DNA of 64,000 nucleotides. It comes from Promicromonospora sukumoe. GTDB lineage: Bacteria; Actinomycetota; Actinomycetes; Actinomycetales; Cellulomonadaceae. The translations under genes and the position numbers were made by a program. Positions 34,692-42,797 of this stretch are shown here, in pieces. Position 1 is the stretch's first letter, and each line of letters begins with the position of its first letter. The DNA lies in NCBI RefSeq assembly GCF_014137995.1, contig NZ_JACGWV010000001.1, positions 3,534,001-3,598,000 on the forward strand, written 5' to 3'. A model generated the notes under the pieces. It ran no database searches and was not told the DNA's origin. It worked only from the letters and a program-made list of their open reading frames with translations.

Positions 34692-35222
34692 GTGGCTGAG
34701 GAACGCGCGGCGCAGACCGCGGGCACGAGCGGCGTCGCGGTGCCCGACCGGGGCCGGCTCGCCTTGCTGTGGGCCGTGACCGTCGTGGCGCTGGCGGTGC
34801 ACAACGCCGAGGAGCTGCTGCGAGACCTGCCGCGCTGGCAGGCCGACCACCCCCGGCTCCCCGGGAGCGCGCTGTACGGGGACCAGGCGCAGTTCGCGGT
34901 CGCGCTGGCGATCGTCACCGGTCTGGCGCTGGTGCTGGCCGTCGCTGCCGTCGCCCGGCGTGCGGCGTGGAGCGCGCAGGTGCTGGTGTGGGTGGGCTAC
35001 GCCCTGCTGGTCAACGCCGCCGGGCACGTGCTGCTGAGCGTCGTCTCGTGGAGCTTCATGCCCGGCGTGCTGACCTCGGTGCTGGTGCTGGTTCCGGTCT
35101 TCGTGCTGCTCACGCGGGTCCTGCCGCCCGTGCGGTGGACGGTCTCGTCCGTGCTGGTGACGCTGGTCGCCGCGTTCGGTGTGGTGGTCGGGTCGCTGGT
35201 GATCGCCGCGGCGCTGGCCTGA
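34692..35222 (+). CDS. HXXEE-domain membrane protein
   Basis: About 176 residues from GTG 34692 (an in-frame GTG within the repeat, 34620, would give 200). The N-terminal hydrophobic segment carries AVHNAEELLRDLP, the H-x-x-E-E motif of the HXXEE domain. About five transmembrane segments follow, with NAAGHVLLS in the middle. The role is unknown. The start is ambiguous because the hexanucleotide repeat just upstream is open in frame; no clear ribosome-binding site decides it. Confidence 0.65.
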   Translation: MAEERAAQTAGTSGVAVPDRGRLALLWAVTVVALAVHNAEELLRDLPRWQADHPRLPGSALYGDQAQFAVALAIVTGLALVLAVAAVARRAAWSAQVLVWVGYALLVNAAGHVLLSVVSWSFMPGVLTSVLVLVPVFVLLTRVLPPVRWTVSSVLVTLVAAFGVVVGSLVIAAALA

Positions 35223-35239
35223 AGCCCCGTCTTCGCCGA

Positions 35240-35695
35240 TCAGCCAGGGCCGAACGTCTGCAGGTCGGCCCGCATCCGCTCGGTCTGGGGTTGCGGGTCG
35301 TAGACCCGGTCGCGCGCGTCCAGCGCCTGCAGCAGCAACCCGCGACCGAACTCGTCGATCTGACCGGTCAGGCGCAACAGCGTGAAACCGGCGCCGATCA
35401 CCGCGTCGATCATGTCGACGTCGTCCTCGTCGATACCGGCTACGACCGCGGCCTTGTCGTCGAACCATTCCGGCTCGATCTGCGCCAGGGTCGTGCTGCT
35501 GCTCAGCTCGTCGACCCGCTTGGCCGCGACGACAAGGGTGTCCCAGCCCTCGTCGTTGCCGAACGGGGCGAAGTCGTCGCCCTCGTCGTCATAGATCGGG
35601 TCGCGGAAGTGCGCGGCAAAGGCCGGGTGCTTCGGCCCGAGGTGCGCGTCGTCGTCGGAGTCTGCCGAGCCCGGGGAGTCGTGACGGTCAGTCAC
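35240..35695 (-). CDS. Hypothetical acidic protein
   Basis: 151-residue acidic soluble protein starting at GTG 35695, which overlaps the end of the upstream DUF4259 gene by 8 bases. The central part contains LGPKHPAFAAHFRDPIYDDEGDDFAPFGNDEGWD and a helical C-terminus. I recognise no domain. Coupling to a DUF4259 gene suggests that the two act together. Confidence 0.55.
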   Translation of the reverse strand: MTDRHDSPGSADSDDDAHLGPKHPAFAAHFRDPIYDDEGDDFAPFGNDEGWDTLVVAAKRVDELSSSTTLAQIEPEWFDDKAAVVAGIDEDDVDMIDAVIGAGFTLLRLTGQIDEFGRGLLLQALDARDRVYDPQPQTERMRADLQTFGPG

Positions 35696-36122
35696 CGGAG
35701 CCTCCGCCCATGGCGCCGGCCGGCGCAGCCGATCCCAGCGCCCCGCGCAGGTCCTCGATCGCGGCGTCGACCTTGCCCCGCCACTCGCGGAACGACTCGT
35801 CGCTCGTCTCCAGCCACAGGTCGTACACCTCCGAGTTCGGCGCGAGCACCCGGTCGGTCTGCGCGAGCAGCCAGGCGGCGCGCTCGTCGTCGAGCACGGC
35901 CCGGCCGGCCTCCACGGCGTCGGCCTGCTGCAGCTCACGCAGCCCCCGCACGGCCAGCGCTACCTCGATGAGCGCCAGGACGGCGGCGCCGGCCGACACG
36001 TCGATGTAGTCCTCCTGCAGTTCCTCGGCCAGGCCGGTGAACGAGAACCCGCTGTGCGCGAGGTCAGCCAGCGCGTCCAGCGCGCTGTCGTTGCCCAGGA
36101 TGTCAGTGCTCCATGTACCCAT
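35688..36122 (-). CDS. DUF4259-domain protein
   Basis: 144-residue protein beginning MGTWSTDILGNDSALDALAD, the hallmark of DUF4259 (M-G-x-W-x-x-x-x-x-x-N-D-x-A). The remainder is helical, ending in a Gly/Ser tail. The family function is unknown; members are often found among variable immunity-type genes. ATG 36122 is preferred to a TTG or ATG further upstream because the family starts there. It overlaps the next gene. Confidence 0.75.
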   Translation of the reverse strand: MGTWSTDILGNDSALDALADLAHSGFSFTGLAEELQEDYIDVSAGAAVLALIEVALAVRGLRELQQADAVEAGRAVLDDERAAWLLAQTDRVLAPNSEVYDLWLETSDESFREWRGKVDAAIEDLRGALGSAAPAGAMGGGSGD

Positions 36123-36158
36123 GGCGAGGAAGGTACGCGGAGCCACTGACACTCCCGC

Positions 36159-37163
36159 TCAGCCTGCCTGCATCAGGTCCCGCAGCCAGGCGATGCTGGC
36201 CTCGCCCTGCACCCGCTGGAACTGGCGCAGGTGCGGGATGCCGGGCGGCGGCGCCTGGAGCGACCCGTGCACGAAGTACGCGGCCAGCACCGCGACCCGG
36301 GTCACGACGGCGTCGGGATCGGTGCCGACCGGGAGCGGCGTCCGGTCCAGCACCTCCGACGGCGACGGCCCGCCGAGCCCGTGCATCGCCGGCAGCATGC
36401 CGACGAGGTCGAGGAACGCGGCGCCCCGGGCGGCGTGCGGCCAGTCGACGACGACGCCCCGCGGCGAGTCGTCAGGCCCGAGGATCAGCACGTTGTCGGC
36501 CCGGAAGTCGGCGTGCACCAGCCGGTCGCCCCCGGACGCCTCGGCCTGCCGCTCCGGGGCGGCGACCTGCGCGATCAGGTCGAGGTGCTCGGCGAACCAG
36601 GGGTCGTAGGTCGCCAGCCCCTGCGGACGCTCGTCGGCCAGGGCCTGCGCCTCCGTCCGGGCCTTCTCCGCGGCGTCGGGGAACACGTCGCCGTCGGGCG
36701 CCGGATGCTCGCCGATCTGAAGGGCGAGGCGGGCGAGCAGGTCGACGTCGTCCAGGTCCCACGGGTCGGTGCGCACGGCGCGGCCGTGCACCGGCTCGAA
36801 GGCGAGGACGGCCCAGGTGGGCGCGTCGGCGTCGTCATCATCCCCGTCCGGGCTGAAGGCGGAGGCCGCCGCTCCGTCGTCGGGCACCTCCAGCGACCAC
36901 AGGAAGGCGGGCGACGGAAGCGTCCCGGGCAGGAGCGCGGCCTTGGCCGCCTCCTTGCGGTGCAGGCGCAGCGCCTCGGTCTGGTCTGGGGAGGCGGTCT
37001 TGACGAAGACCTGGCCGCGCTCGGTCGTCAGGACGCTGGCGAGGCCCGGCGAGTATCCGCCGTCGTGCGAGACCCAGGAGGTGACCTTGGCCCCGAGGCG
37101 GTCCTCGATCGCCGTCTGGATGTGGTTGGGCAGGTCGGGCCAGGTGGGGCGGACGCGGGTCAT
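36159..37163 (-). CDS. Aminoglycoside phosphotransferase-family kinase
   Basis: 334-residue APH/choline-kinase fold protein. The catalytic loop is LVHADFRADNVLI (HxDxxxxN), and the metal-binding Asp is in VVVDWPHA. The N-lobe has GQVFVKTAS with the ATP-binding lysine. Substrates of this class range from antibiotics to small metabolites, so resistance cannot be claimed. It stands alone, 37 bases upstream of the DUF4259 gene on the same strand. Confidence 0.85.
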   Translation of the reverse strand: MTRVRPTWPDLPNHIQTAIEDRLGAKVTSWVSHDGGYSPGLASVLTTERGQVFVKTASPDQTEALRLHRKEAAKAALLPGTLPSPAFLWSLEVPDDGAAASAFSPDGDDDDADAPTWAVLAFEPVHGRAVRTDPWDLDDVDLLARLALQIGEHPAPDGDVFPDAAEKARTEAQALADERPQGLATYDPWFAEHLDLIAQVAAPERQAEASGGDRLVHADFRADNVLILGPDDSPRGVVVDWPHAARGAAFLDLVGMLPAMHGLGGPSPSEVLDRTPLPVGTDPDAVVTRVAVLAAYFVHGSLQAPPPGIPHLRQFQRVQGEASIAWLRDLMQAG

Positions 37164-37271
37164 GCTCGTGCAGCCTGCCGGAGCGGGTGGCAGGGCACCA
37201 CTTCAATTCCGGGGACGGCGCCCGCCCGTGTGCCGCGCAACCGCCTCCGGCCCCGCCGAACAAGAGCCCCG

Positions 37272-37892
37272 TCAGAAGACGACAGCGGAGAACCAGTCGA
37301 ACCCGACCTCGCCGTTGCGCTGGATCAGGATGCTCGCGAACCCGTCGTTCGTCGTCCTGACCCCGACGGGCACCTTGAGCGGGAACGAGCTCTGCCCCAC
37401 GGTGAGCGCGGCCGGGCTGTTCAGGCCCGTGATGCGCACCGTCCCCGCCGAGAACACCTGGAGCGTGACCTCGACTGTGTGGGTCGCGTTCGGCGGGAAC
37501 TTGAGCAGATAGACGATGTGGTACGGGTTGAGCGAGCCGAAGCTCGGGAGCCGGTGGTACGGCGGTTCCGCCTCCGTGTTGATGATGCAGTCCTGGACGT
37601 ACATGCCGAGCAGGCGTCCGCCCGGCAGGCTGCGCCGGGACTGCCGGGGGTTGATGCGCCCGATCGGTGCGGCGTCGAGCGCGGCGACGTCGTCGTCCTC
37701 GCCGAAGGCGGCGGCCAGGTTCCTTCCCTCCCGTTCGGCCTCGTAGAGGACGTCGCGCACGGGCAGGTCCTCCCCCAGGTCGACCAGGCCGGCCGCGCCG
37801 AGCCGGTCGAGCACGGCGCCGTCGGAGCTTGTCGCCGTGATCTCCCTCAGCCGGGTGAGGGGGTCGATTTCCGTGTGGGTCTCATCAGACAT
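37272..37892 (-). CDS. Hypothetical protein
   Basis: 206-residue soluble protein with an acidic N-terminus and a probable beta-sandwich C-terminal half (residues 100-206: LNPYHIVYLLKFPPNATHTVEV, VRITGLNSPAALTV). No motif recognised. ATG 37892 is preceded by GAGGAGCGATC, a strong ribosome-binding site, which supports that it is expressed. Confidence 0.6.
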   Translation of the reverse strand: MSDETHTEIDPLTRLREITATSSDGAVLDRLGAAGLVDLGEDLPVRDVLYEAEREGRNLAAAFGEDDDVAALDAAPIGRINPRQSRRSLPGGRLLGMYVQDCIINTEAEPPYHRLPSFGSLNPYHIVYLLKFPPNATHTVEVTLQVFSAGTVRITGLNSPAALTVGQSSFPLKVPVGVRTTNDGFASILIQRNGEVGFDWFSAVVF

Positions 37893-37994
37893 GATCGCTC
37901 CTCGTCGAGCGTCGCCCGCGGGTCTGGGCCGCGGGCTCCTGACGCTTCGATCGTACGAGCGGGACGGCGCGGGCTCTCGGCGAGGCGGGCGTCT

Positions 37995-38306
37995 TCACCC
38001 CTTGTTCTTGCTGGACAGGCCGGCGTCCGCGACGGCGCGTTCGAGGGCGTCCACGGACCGGTCGACGATGTCGCGCAGCAGGCGCGCCTTGTGCAGGGCG
38101 TTGCGTGCGTCGGCCGGGGTGTCGGCGTCGAGGTCGATCGTGACGACGCGGCCGCAGTCAGCGATGGTCAGGCGTGCGCTGACGCGCTTGGCCTGCTCGT
38201 CCCGGGTGAAGCCGGGCTCGGTGGTGATGTCGGCCAGCGCGTACGCGCCGGCGTGGTGGCCGCGGCGGTTCAGAAAGGTGCGGCGGTAGAAGCGTCGGAA
38301 CGCCAT
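37995..38306 (-). CDS. Small hypothetical protein
   Basis: 103-residue basic N-terminus (MAFRRFYRRTFLNRRGHH) followed by an alternating beta pattern (VSARLTIADCGRVVTIDLDAD) and a helical C-terminus ending SSKNKG. No family recognised. It is monocistronic, with a GAGACGAGG-like site upstream. Confidence 0.5.
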   Translation of the reverse strand: MAFRRFYRRTFLNRRGHHAGAYALADITTEPGFTRDEQAKRVSARLTIADCGRVVTIDLDADTPADARNALHKARLLRDIVDRSVDALERAVADAGLSSKNKG

Positions 38307-38463
38307 GGGTACCTCGTCTCAGGACAGCTCCCGCCTGAGTGGGCGGGGTCGGAACCCGCGGGTGCTTCTCGCCATGGGTGGACTGTAGGTCGGGGGTGGT
38401 GGGGAGCGCACGGGAATTCGGGGCTCTGCCGACCACGGATGCGACGGTCACCGACACGGGCGG

Positions 38464-38784
38464 ATGCCCGACACAATGAGCCCCGTGGAGCACGCGATGG
38501 CACTCGTACCCGGCGAGATCCGGACCCTCACGAGTCAGGAGCTCGAGGACGCGCGCCGGTGGCGCACCCAGCTGGAGACCTGGATCAGCGCGAACGGCCC
38601 CGTCCCCGCAGGTGTCGATCTGAAGTGGCCGTCGATCGCCACCACGGTCGCAGTCGAGCACGCCGCCGACGGCGGTACCACGCTCTGCGGCATCGGCGAG
38701 CAGCGGTACGACGTGTACCGAACGCACTTTCGGCCGAGCTCGCCGCTGGCCTGCTCGGACTGTCGGGTGGCTAACGATGCGTGA
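38464..38784 (+). CDS. Small hypothetical protein
   Basis: 106-residue protein with TLTSQELEDARRWRTQLETWI and, near the C-terminus, LACSDCRVANDA, which could bind metal through the two cysteines. ATG 38464, with a second ATG at 38476. Its last 8 bases overlap the next gene, implying coupling. Function unknown. Confidence 0.5.
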   Translation: MPDTMSPVEHAMALVPGEIRTLTSQELEDARRWRTQLETWISANGPVPAGVDLKWPSIATTVAVEHAADGGTTLCGIGEQRYDVYRTHFRPSSPLACSDCRVANDA

Positions 38785-39247
38785 GCCTGGCCAGTACCGC
38801 GACCGTGCACTCGCGCCGACGACGACGCCCGACGAGATGCGTGAGCTCGCCACCAGTCCGTACCCGTTCGTGTGGCAGGCGCTCGCGACCAGGCCCGATG
38901 TGCCCGCGGACGTCCTCGGCGCACTCGTGCACCAGTCCGACTCCGAGTGGAACGACAACCGGCTGCTGGCGTTGATCGCCAGGAACGATCAGGCGAACCG
39001 CTCGGTGCTGCTGAGCGTTCTCGAACGTGTTCAGCGGCTACTTGCCGCGGGTGAGCGGCCGTACGCCGCGGGCCTCAGACTGGCGAGCCGGAGCGAGCTC
39101 ACGGTCGACGAGGTGTCCGCGATGCTGGCATCGCCGGGAGCCTCGCGACGATTCCGCGCGGGGCTCCGGGCGAGCCTCGCGAAGCGAGGGGCGCTGATCG
39201 ACGAGGGCGCTGACCGTTCCGCACCATCGCGAGTACCCGTCCTCTAG
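38777..39247 (+). CDS. Variant leucine-rich-repeat-like protein
   Basis: 156-residue all-helical protein. Recurrent short helices with the pattern ALATRPDVPADVLGALV and LIARNDQANRSVLLSVLE resemble the variant leucine-rich repeat of antirestriction-type or Fe-S-linked LRV proteins, but without the N-terminal cysteine cluster. It overlaps the upstream small gene by 8 bases. Role unknown. Confidence 0.55.
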   Translation: MREPGQYRDRALAPTTTPDEMRELATSPYPFVWQALATRPDVPADVLGALVHQSDSEWNDNRLLALIARNDQANRSVLLSVLERVQRLLAAGERPYAAGLRLASRSELTVDEVSAMLASPGASRRFRAGLRASLAKRGALIDEGADRSAPSRVPVL

Positions 39248-39274
39248 CGGCGCCGGCCCGCAGCATCGTCTCCG

Positions 39275-40399
39275 ATGGCGGACCGGCGCCCCTGCTGGTT
39301 CTCTCCAGTCATGGCACTCGTGGTGGTGGGCGCGATCCTGTTCGTGGCGGGCACGTCGGGTGCGTTCTTCGCCGCCCGACGGCGGGACGGCGTTCCCGCC
39401 GCCGGCTGGTACCCCGACCCGAGCACCCGCGCGGCCCGGCAGCGGTTCTGGGACGGCCGCGCCTGGACCGGCCAGGTAGCCGACGGCGATCCAGCCGCCG
39501 CACGTGGTCGGCACTTCCGGGGACGGTTCTGGGGCCCGTGGGCCTGGTACCTACTGGGCAGCATCGTCGTCCTGATGGGCGGGTCCGTCCTCTACCAGGC
39601 GACGGGGAACATCCACGTCATGGCCCTGGCGAGCCTCCTCGGCATGGGCGGCGTCTGCTGGGCCTTCTACGGTTTCGTGGACCGCCAGCTCGCGCTGCAC
39701 GACGTCGTCCGCCCGGTCACCGTCCTGGCGGTCGCGGTCGGAACCAGCGGCGCCGTCATCCTGATCGCCGCGAACATCAACTCGTGGATCATCGACGAGG
39801 ACGGGATCGTGACGGCGACCGCGTGGGTCGGCGTCGTCGAGGAGGGGACCAAGCTCCTCGTCCCGCTGCTGCTCTTCGCGCTGGGCCGCTACCGCGACCC
39901 ACGCGCCGGTCTCGCGGTGGGCCTGGCCTCGGGCTTCGGCTTCGCGATCACCGAGACCACGCAGTACGCCTACGCGACGGCGACGGCGTCGGGCCCGAAC
40001 TTCTGCGGGACGGACGTTGTGGATGCCACACCCTCCGCGGTGGTGCAGGAGCAGATCTTCCGGGTGTTCACCGTCTCGCCGCTGCACTGGCTCTGGACCG
40101 GTCTTGCTGCGGCGATTGCCTGGCGGCTGTGGCACCTGTACGGAGGTCGCGGCACGTGGGGCGCGCTGGGTGGGATCGCGCTGGTGATGGTGGTGCACTC
40201 GCTCAACGACAGCTCGGCGACGGCGTTCTGCGACAACCCGGCCGCGAGCACTGGCGCGGTGGTGCTGCGGTGGGTGCTGCTGGTGGTGATGTACGTGGTG
40301 TTCCGGGCGTGGGCGCGGAAGTCGGTGCCGCCGGGGCTAGTGGGGGTGGTGAGTCGGGGGTGGGTGCCTCGGCGGCTGCCCCGGAACCGAGGTTGGTAG
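39275..40399 (+). CDS. PrsW-family intramembrane metalloprotease with DUF2510 domain
   Basis: 374-residue membrane protein. One N-terminal hydrophobic segment is followed by DUF2510 (PAAGWYPDP, RFWDGRAWTG, residues 41-70), a small domain common in actinobacterial envelope proteins. The PrsW protease core has several transmembrane helices with EEGTKLLVPL and the second conserved glutamate in FAITETTQYAY, and a histidine in HSLNDSS. PrsW proteases act on anti-sigma factors, but none is adjacent. It is the last gene before the accessory island. Confidence 0.82.
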   Translation: MADRRPCWFSPVMALVVVGAILFVAGTSGAFFAARRRDGVPAAGWYPDPSTRAARQRFWDGRAWTGQVADGDPAAARGRHFRGRFWGPWAWYLLGSIVVLMGGSVLYQATGNIHVMALASLLGMGGVCWAFYGFVDRQLALHDVVRPVTVLAVAVGTSGAVILIAANINSWIIDEDGIVTATAWVGVVEEGTKLLVPLLLFALGRYRDPRAGLAVGLASGFGFAITETTQYAYATATASGPNFCGTDVVDATPSAVVQEQIFRVFTVSPLHWLWTGLAAAIAWRLWHLYGGRGTWGALGGIALVMVVHSLNDSSATAFCDNPAASTGAVVLRWVLLVVMYVVFRAWARKSVPPGLVGVVSRGWVPRRLPRNRGW

Positions 40400-40414
40400 C
40401 GTCCGTGGCCCAGC

Positions 40415-40981
40415 TCAGCGAATCTGGTACCGCGGGACGTGAGCCTGGATGTGAGCCCGGACCGCTGCCTGGTCGCCAAGGGGCACGGCGCGCTTGGGCA
40501 GCCAGTAGACGAGTGAGGCCAGTCCATTCGACACGTAGACGTAGTACCCCTGGTTCGTCTCCAGGGCACGCGTGGCCACGCTCCACGTGAAGGACTGGCT
40601 GCCGCTGGGACCCTCGTGCCGGAAGCCCTCGTTGTCCAGAACCGCGTGCACGGGTTCGCGGTTCGCCGGCTTGCGCCAGGCGGCGCGGCCGCCGAAGGGC
40701 GCGTAGCCGAAGGCGACCAGGGCGGCCAAGGCAGCGACCATGATGAGGGGCAGGAGCGTTGGCGCGTCGAGGGCAGGTTGGCCGTCGTCGGTAACGAGGA
40801 AGAAGCCCATCAGGACGGCAACTGCGAGCAGGGCGAGCATCACCCAGGCGAGCGCCTTCAATATCCGCATCTGGGGCATGCTGCGGAGGAGATCGGCGTA
40901 GTCCGACTGTGCGGGCGCGAAGTCGTATGTCGCCGCGAAGGTGGCGCTGGCGGTGTTCGGCCGGTGGTCGTCTGGTGTCAC
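40415..40981 (-). CDS. YcxB-like membrane protein
   Basis: 188-residue protein with two adjacent transmembrane segments (about residues 42-62 and 78-95) and a C-terminal beta domain ending FTWSVATRALETNQGYYVYV and LPKRAV, typical of YcxB-like proteins. GTG start at 40981. A second YcxB-like protein, with the similar FTW and LPKRAL words, is encoded at 53863 inside the island. Function unknown. Confidence 0.6.
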   Translation of the reverse strand: MTPDDHRPNTASATFAATYDFAPAQSDYADLLRSMPQMRILKALAWVMLALLAVAVLMGFFLVTDDGQPALDAPTLLPLIMVAALAALVAFGYAPFGGRAAWRKPANREPVHAVLDNEGFRHEGPSGSQSFTWSVATRALETNQGYYVYVSNGLASLVYWLPKRAVPLGDQAAVRAHIQAHVPRYQIR

Positions 40982-41128
40982 GCGGCGCAGCGTAAGCCTG
41001 GAGGGCTGGCCGGTTGGGTGGCTGGCGGGGTGAATGTGCGGGTGAGGTGGGTTGAACAGCGCCTCGCGGTACTGGGCGCAGGCCGAGCGCTGCCAAGCTA
41101 TTTACGACCCGTGTGCCAGCATTGCGGC

Positions 41129-42367
41129 ATGTCAGAGAGCGTGTTCTTCGCTGATCTCCAGATGGCCGACCTCGTGCTGGACCGGGTTTACCAGGGTGGG
41201 TCGAAGGGCAACATGGGCGACGATCCCATCGGAAAGCTCCTGCCGGTGGGCAACCAGGGTGGTTTCCGATACAAGGGCAGCGTCGAGAAGCAGGATGTAC
41301 GCCTCGTCGTCCTGTACACCTCGGGCGAAGAGACCGACTGGCCCGACCAGCTCGACCCGACCACCGGCGACTTCACGTACTACGGCGACAACCGGAAGCC
41401 TGGGCGCGGTCTCCACGAGACGCAGCGGAAGGGCAACCTGCTCCTGCGAGACATCTTTGACTGGTCGCGCGGCGACGCCAACGACAGAGCAGCGGTGCCG
41501 CCCCTTCTCCTGTTTCAGAAGTCGTCGGGCAGGGACGTCGTCTTCCGCGGGCTTCTCGCGCCAGGCTCACCCCGCCTGGAGAGCGACGAGGAACTCGTCG
41601 CGGTCTGGCGGACGACGCGGGACTTGAGATTCCAGAACTACCGCGCCCACTTCACCATGCTGAACACACCAGCCGTCACGCGTTCTTGGATCGACCAGAT
41701 CCTGGCGGGCGACCCGCTCGGAGGCGCCTGCCCACCGGAGTGGCGGGCCTGGGTGAAGAGCCGGTCGTACCGCGCTCTTGAAGCGCCGAGGACGATCGCG
41801 ATCCGCACCAAGGAGGAGCAGCTCCCGCTGGCTGCCGACCGGTGGATCCTCGAAACCATCTACGAGCACTTCAGCCACGACCCGATCCAGTTCGAGCACT
41901 TCGCAGCGAGTATCTGGGCACGGTTCGACAGCAACGTCGAAGCAGTCGAAGTCACCCGCCCGAGCCGGGACGGCGGCCGTGACGCGCTCGGGACGTATCG
42001 GCTGGGTCCTCTGACAGACCCGGTCAGACTCCAGTTCGCGCTCGAAGCCAAGTGCTACGGGCTCGACACCGGTGTTGGTGTGAAGATGATCAGCCGCCTC
42101 ATCTCGCGGCTCAAGCACCGGGAGTTCGGTGTCTTCGTGACGACGTCGTTCATCAGCCAGCAGGCGTATACCGAGATTCGTGAGGACCAGCATCCGGTCG
42201 TGTTCATCACCGGGCGGGACATCGTCGAGTCCATGAAGCGCCGCGGCATTGGTCGGCGGGATGCTCTGGAGGCGTTCCTCGGGACGGAGTTCCCGATCGA
42301 GCGGAGCGTGGTTGAGGCCGCTCTCCAAGACGGGTTGACCGTAAGGGAGCCGGCGGCGAAGGCGTGA
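41129..42367 (+). CDS. AspBHI-like modified-cytosine-dependent restriction endonuclease
   Basis: 412-residue nuclease with two parts. The N-terminal domain (about residues 20-190, KGNMGDDPIGKLLPVGNQGG, YTSGEETDWPDQ, YYGDNRKPGRGLHET) resembles the AspBHI/MspJI-type reader of 5-methylcytosine (RE_AspBHI_N). The C-terminal domain (about 240-380) is an Mrr-like PD-(D/E)XK fold with Asp275 (DGGRDALG) and E296-A-K298 (FALEAKCYG). Such enzymes cut DNA carrying modified cytosine near the site, i.e. they attack modified phage DNA. It starts the island and is separated by 430 bases from a cytosine-C5 methyltransferase on the same strand, which is a paradox discussed in the findings. ATG 41129 is chosen because the family begins there. 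Confidence 0.82.
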   Translation: MSESVFFADLQMADLVLDRVYQGGSKGNMGDDPIGKLLPVGNQGGFRYKGSVEKQDVRLVVLYTSGEETDWPDQLDPTTGDFTYYGDNRKPGRGLHETQRKGNLLLRDIFDWSRGDANDRAAVPPLLLFQKSSGRDVVFRGLLAPGSPRLESDEELVAVWRTTRDLRFQNYRAHFTMLNTPAVTRSWIDQILAGDPLGGACPPEWRAWVKSRSYRALEAPRTIAIRTKEEQLPLAADRWILETIYEHFSHDPIQFEHFAASIWARFDSNVEAVEVTRPSRDGGRDALGTYRLGPLTDPVRLQFALEAKCYGLDTGVGVKMISRLISRLKHREFGVFVTTSFISQQAYTEIREDQHPVVFITGRDIVESMKRRGIGRRDALEAFLGTEFPIERSVVEAALQDGLTVREPAAKA

Positions 42368-42797
42368 TGGGTAGTGCAAACGTGCTGACTCAAGCGGTTG
42401 CCGGACGTGAGGGGGCCGAGCGAGCCAGGACGGGTGGTCGCTGACGTTGCGAGCAAAGGACTCAGAGGTCCGCACAGCAGTGTCTCGCACTGACCGCATG
42501 GTCCTGACATGCCACGTCGCCGTTGCTCGTCCCATGAGCGCGACAGTGGCCTGAGTTGGTCATGGTGGCTGTGTTGGGCGCTTGGACCCTCGCGGCACGT
42601 AGCCTGGCACCCAGGAAGGAACCGGAGCAGCTGTACCAGTTCGAGTGCCTAGCGGATCCGGGGTGAGCTTGGGCAGGGACGGGGTGTCGGAAGTTGTGTC
42701 GCGAGCGCGAAGCTGCTTACCTACTCCGTAGGGCAAGTTCGGACTGATGTACGACGCGGCTGGATCTTCGGCGCGCCGTGACCGTGACAGGAGTCGA
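42368..42797. other. Intergenic region without a gene
   Basis: No reading frame with recognisable content was seen on either strand. The stretch is visibly poorer in GC than the flanks and could hold the promoter of the methyltransferase operon or remnants of a lost gene. No clear promoter pair was found. Confidence 0.4.

Noticed and set aside
36159..37163. Aminoglycoside resistance gene
   Set aside because: The fold and motifs define only the broad APH kinase family; no feature points to an antibiotic substrate.
36231..38774. 847-codon plus-strand frame over the phosphotransferase and hypothetical genes
   Set aside because: Spans several genes and intergenic gaps, has no domain, and opposes a clear APH kinase.
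40616..41128. N-terminal extension of the AspBHI-like nuclease
   Set aside because: The added residues lie over the opposite-strand YcxB-like gene and match no domain; the family N-terminus begins at the ATG at 41129.
42368..42797. A pseudogene or small RNA in the gap before the methyltransferase
   Set aside because: No frame with recognisable remnants and no convincing hairpin-terminator pair was found.
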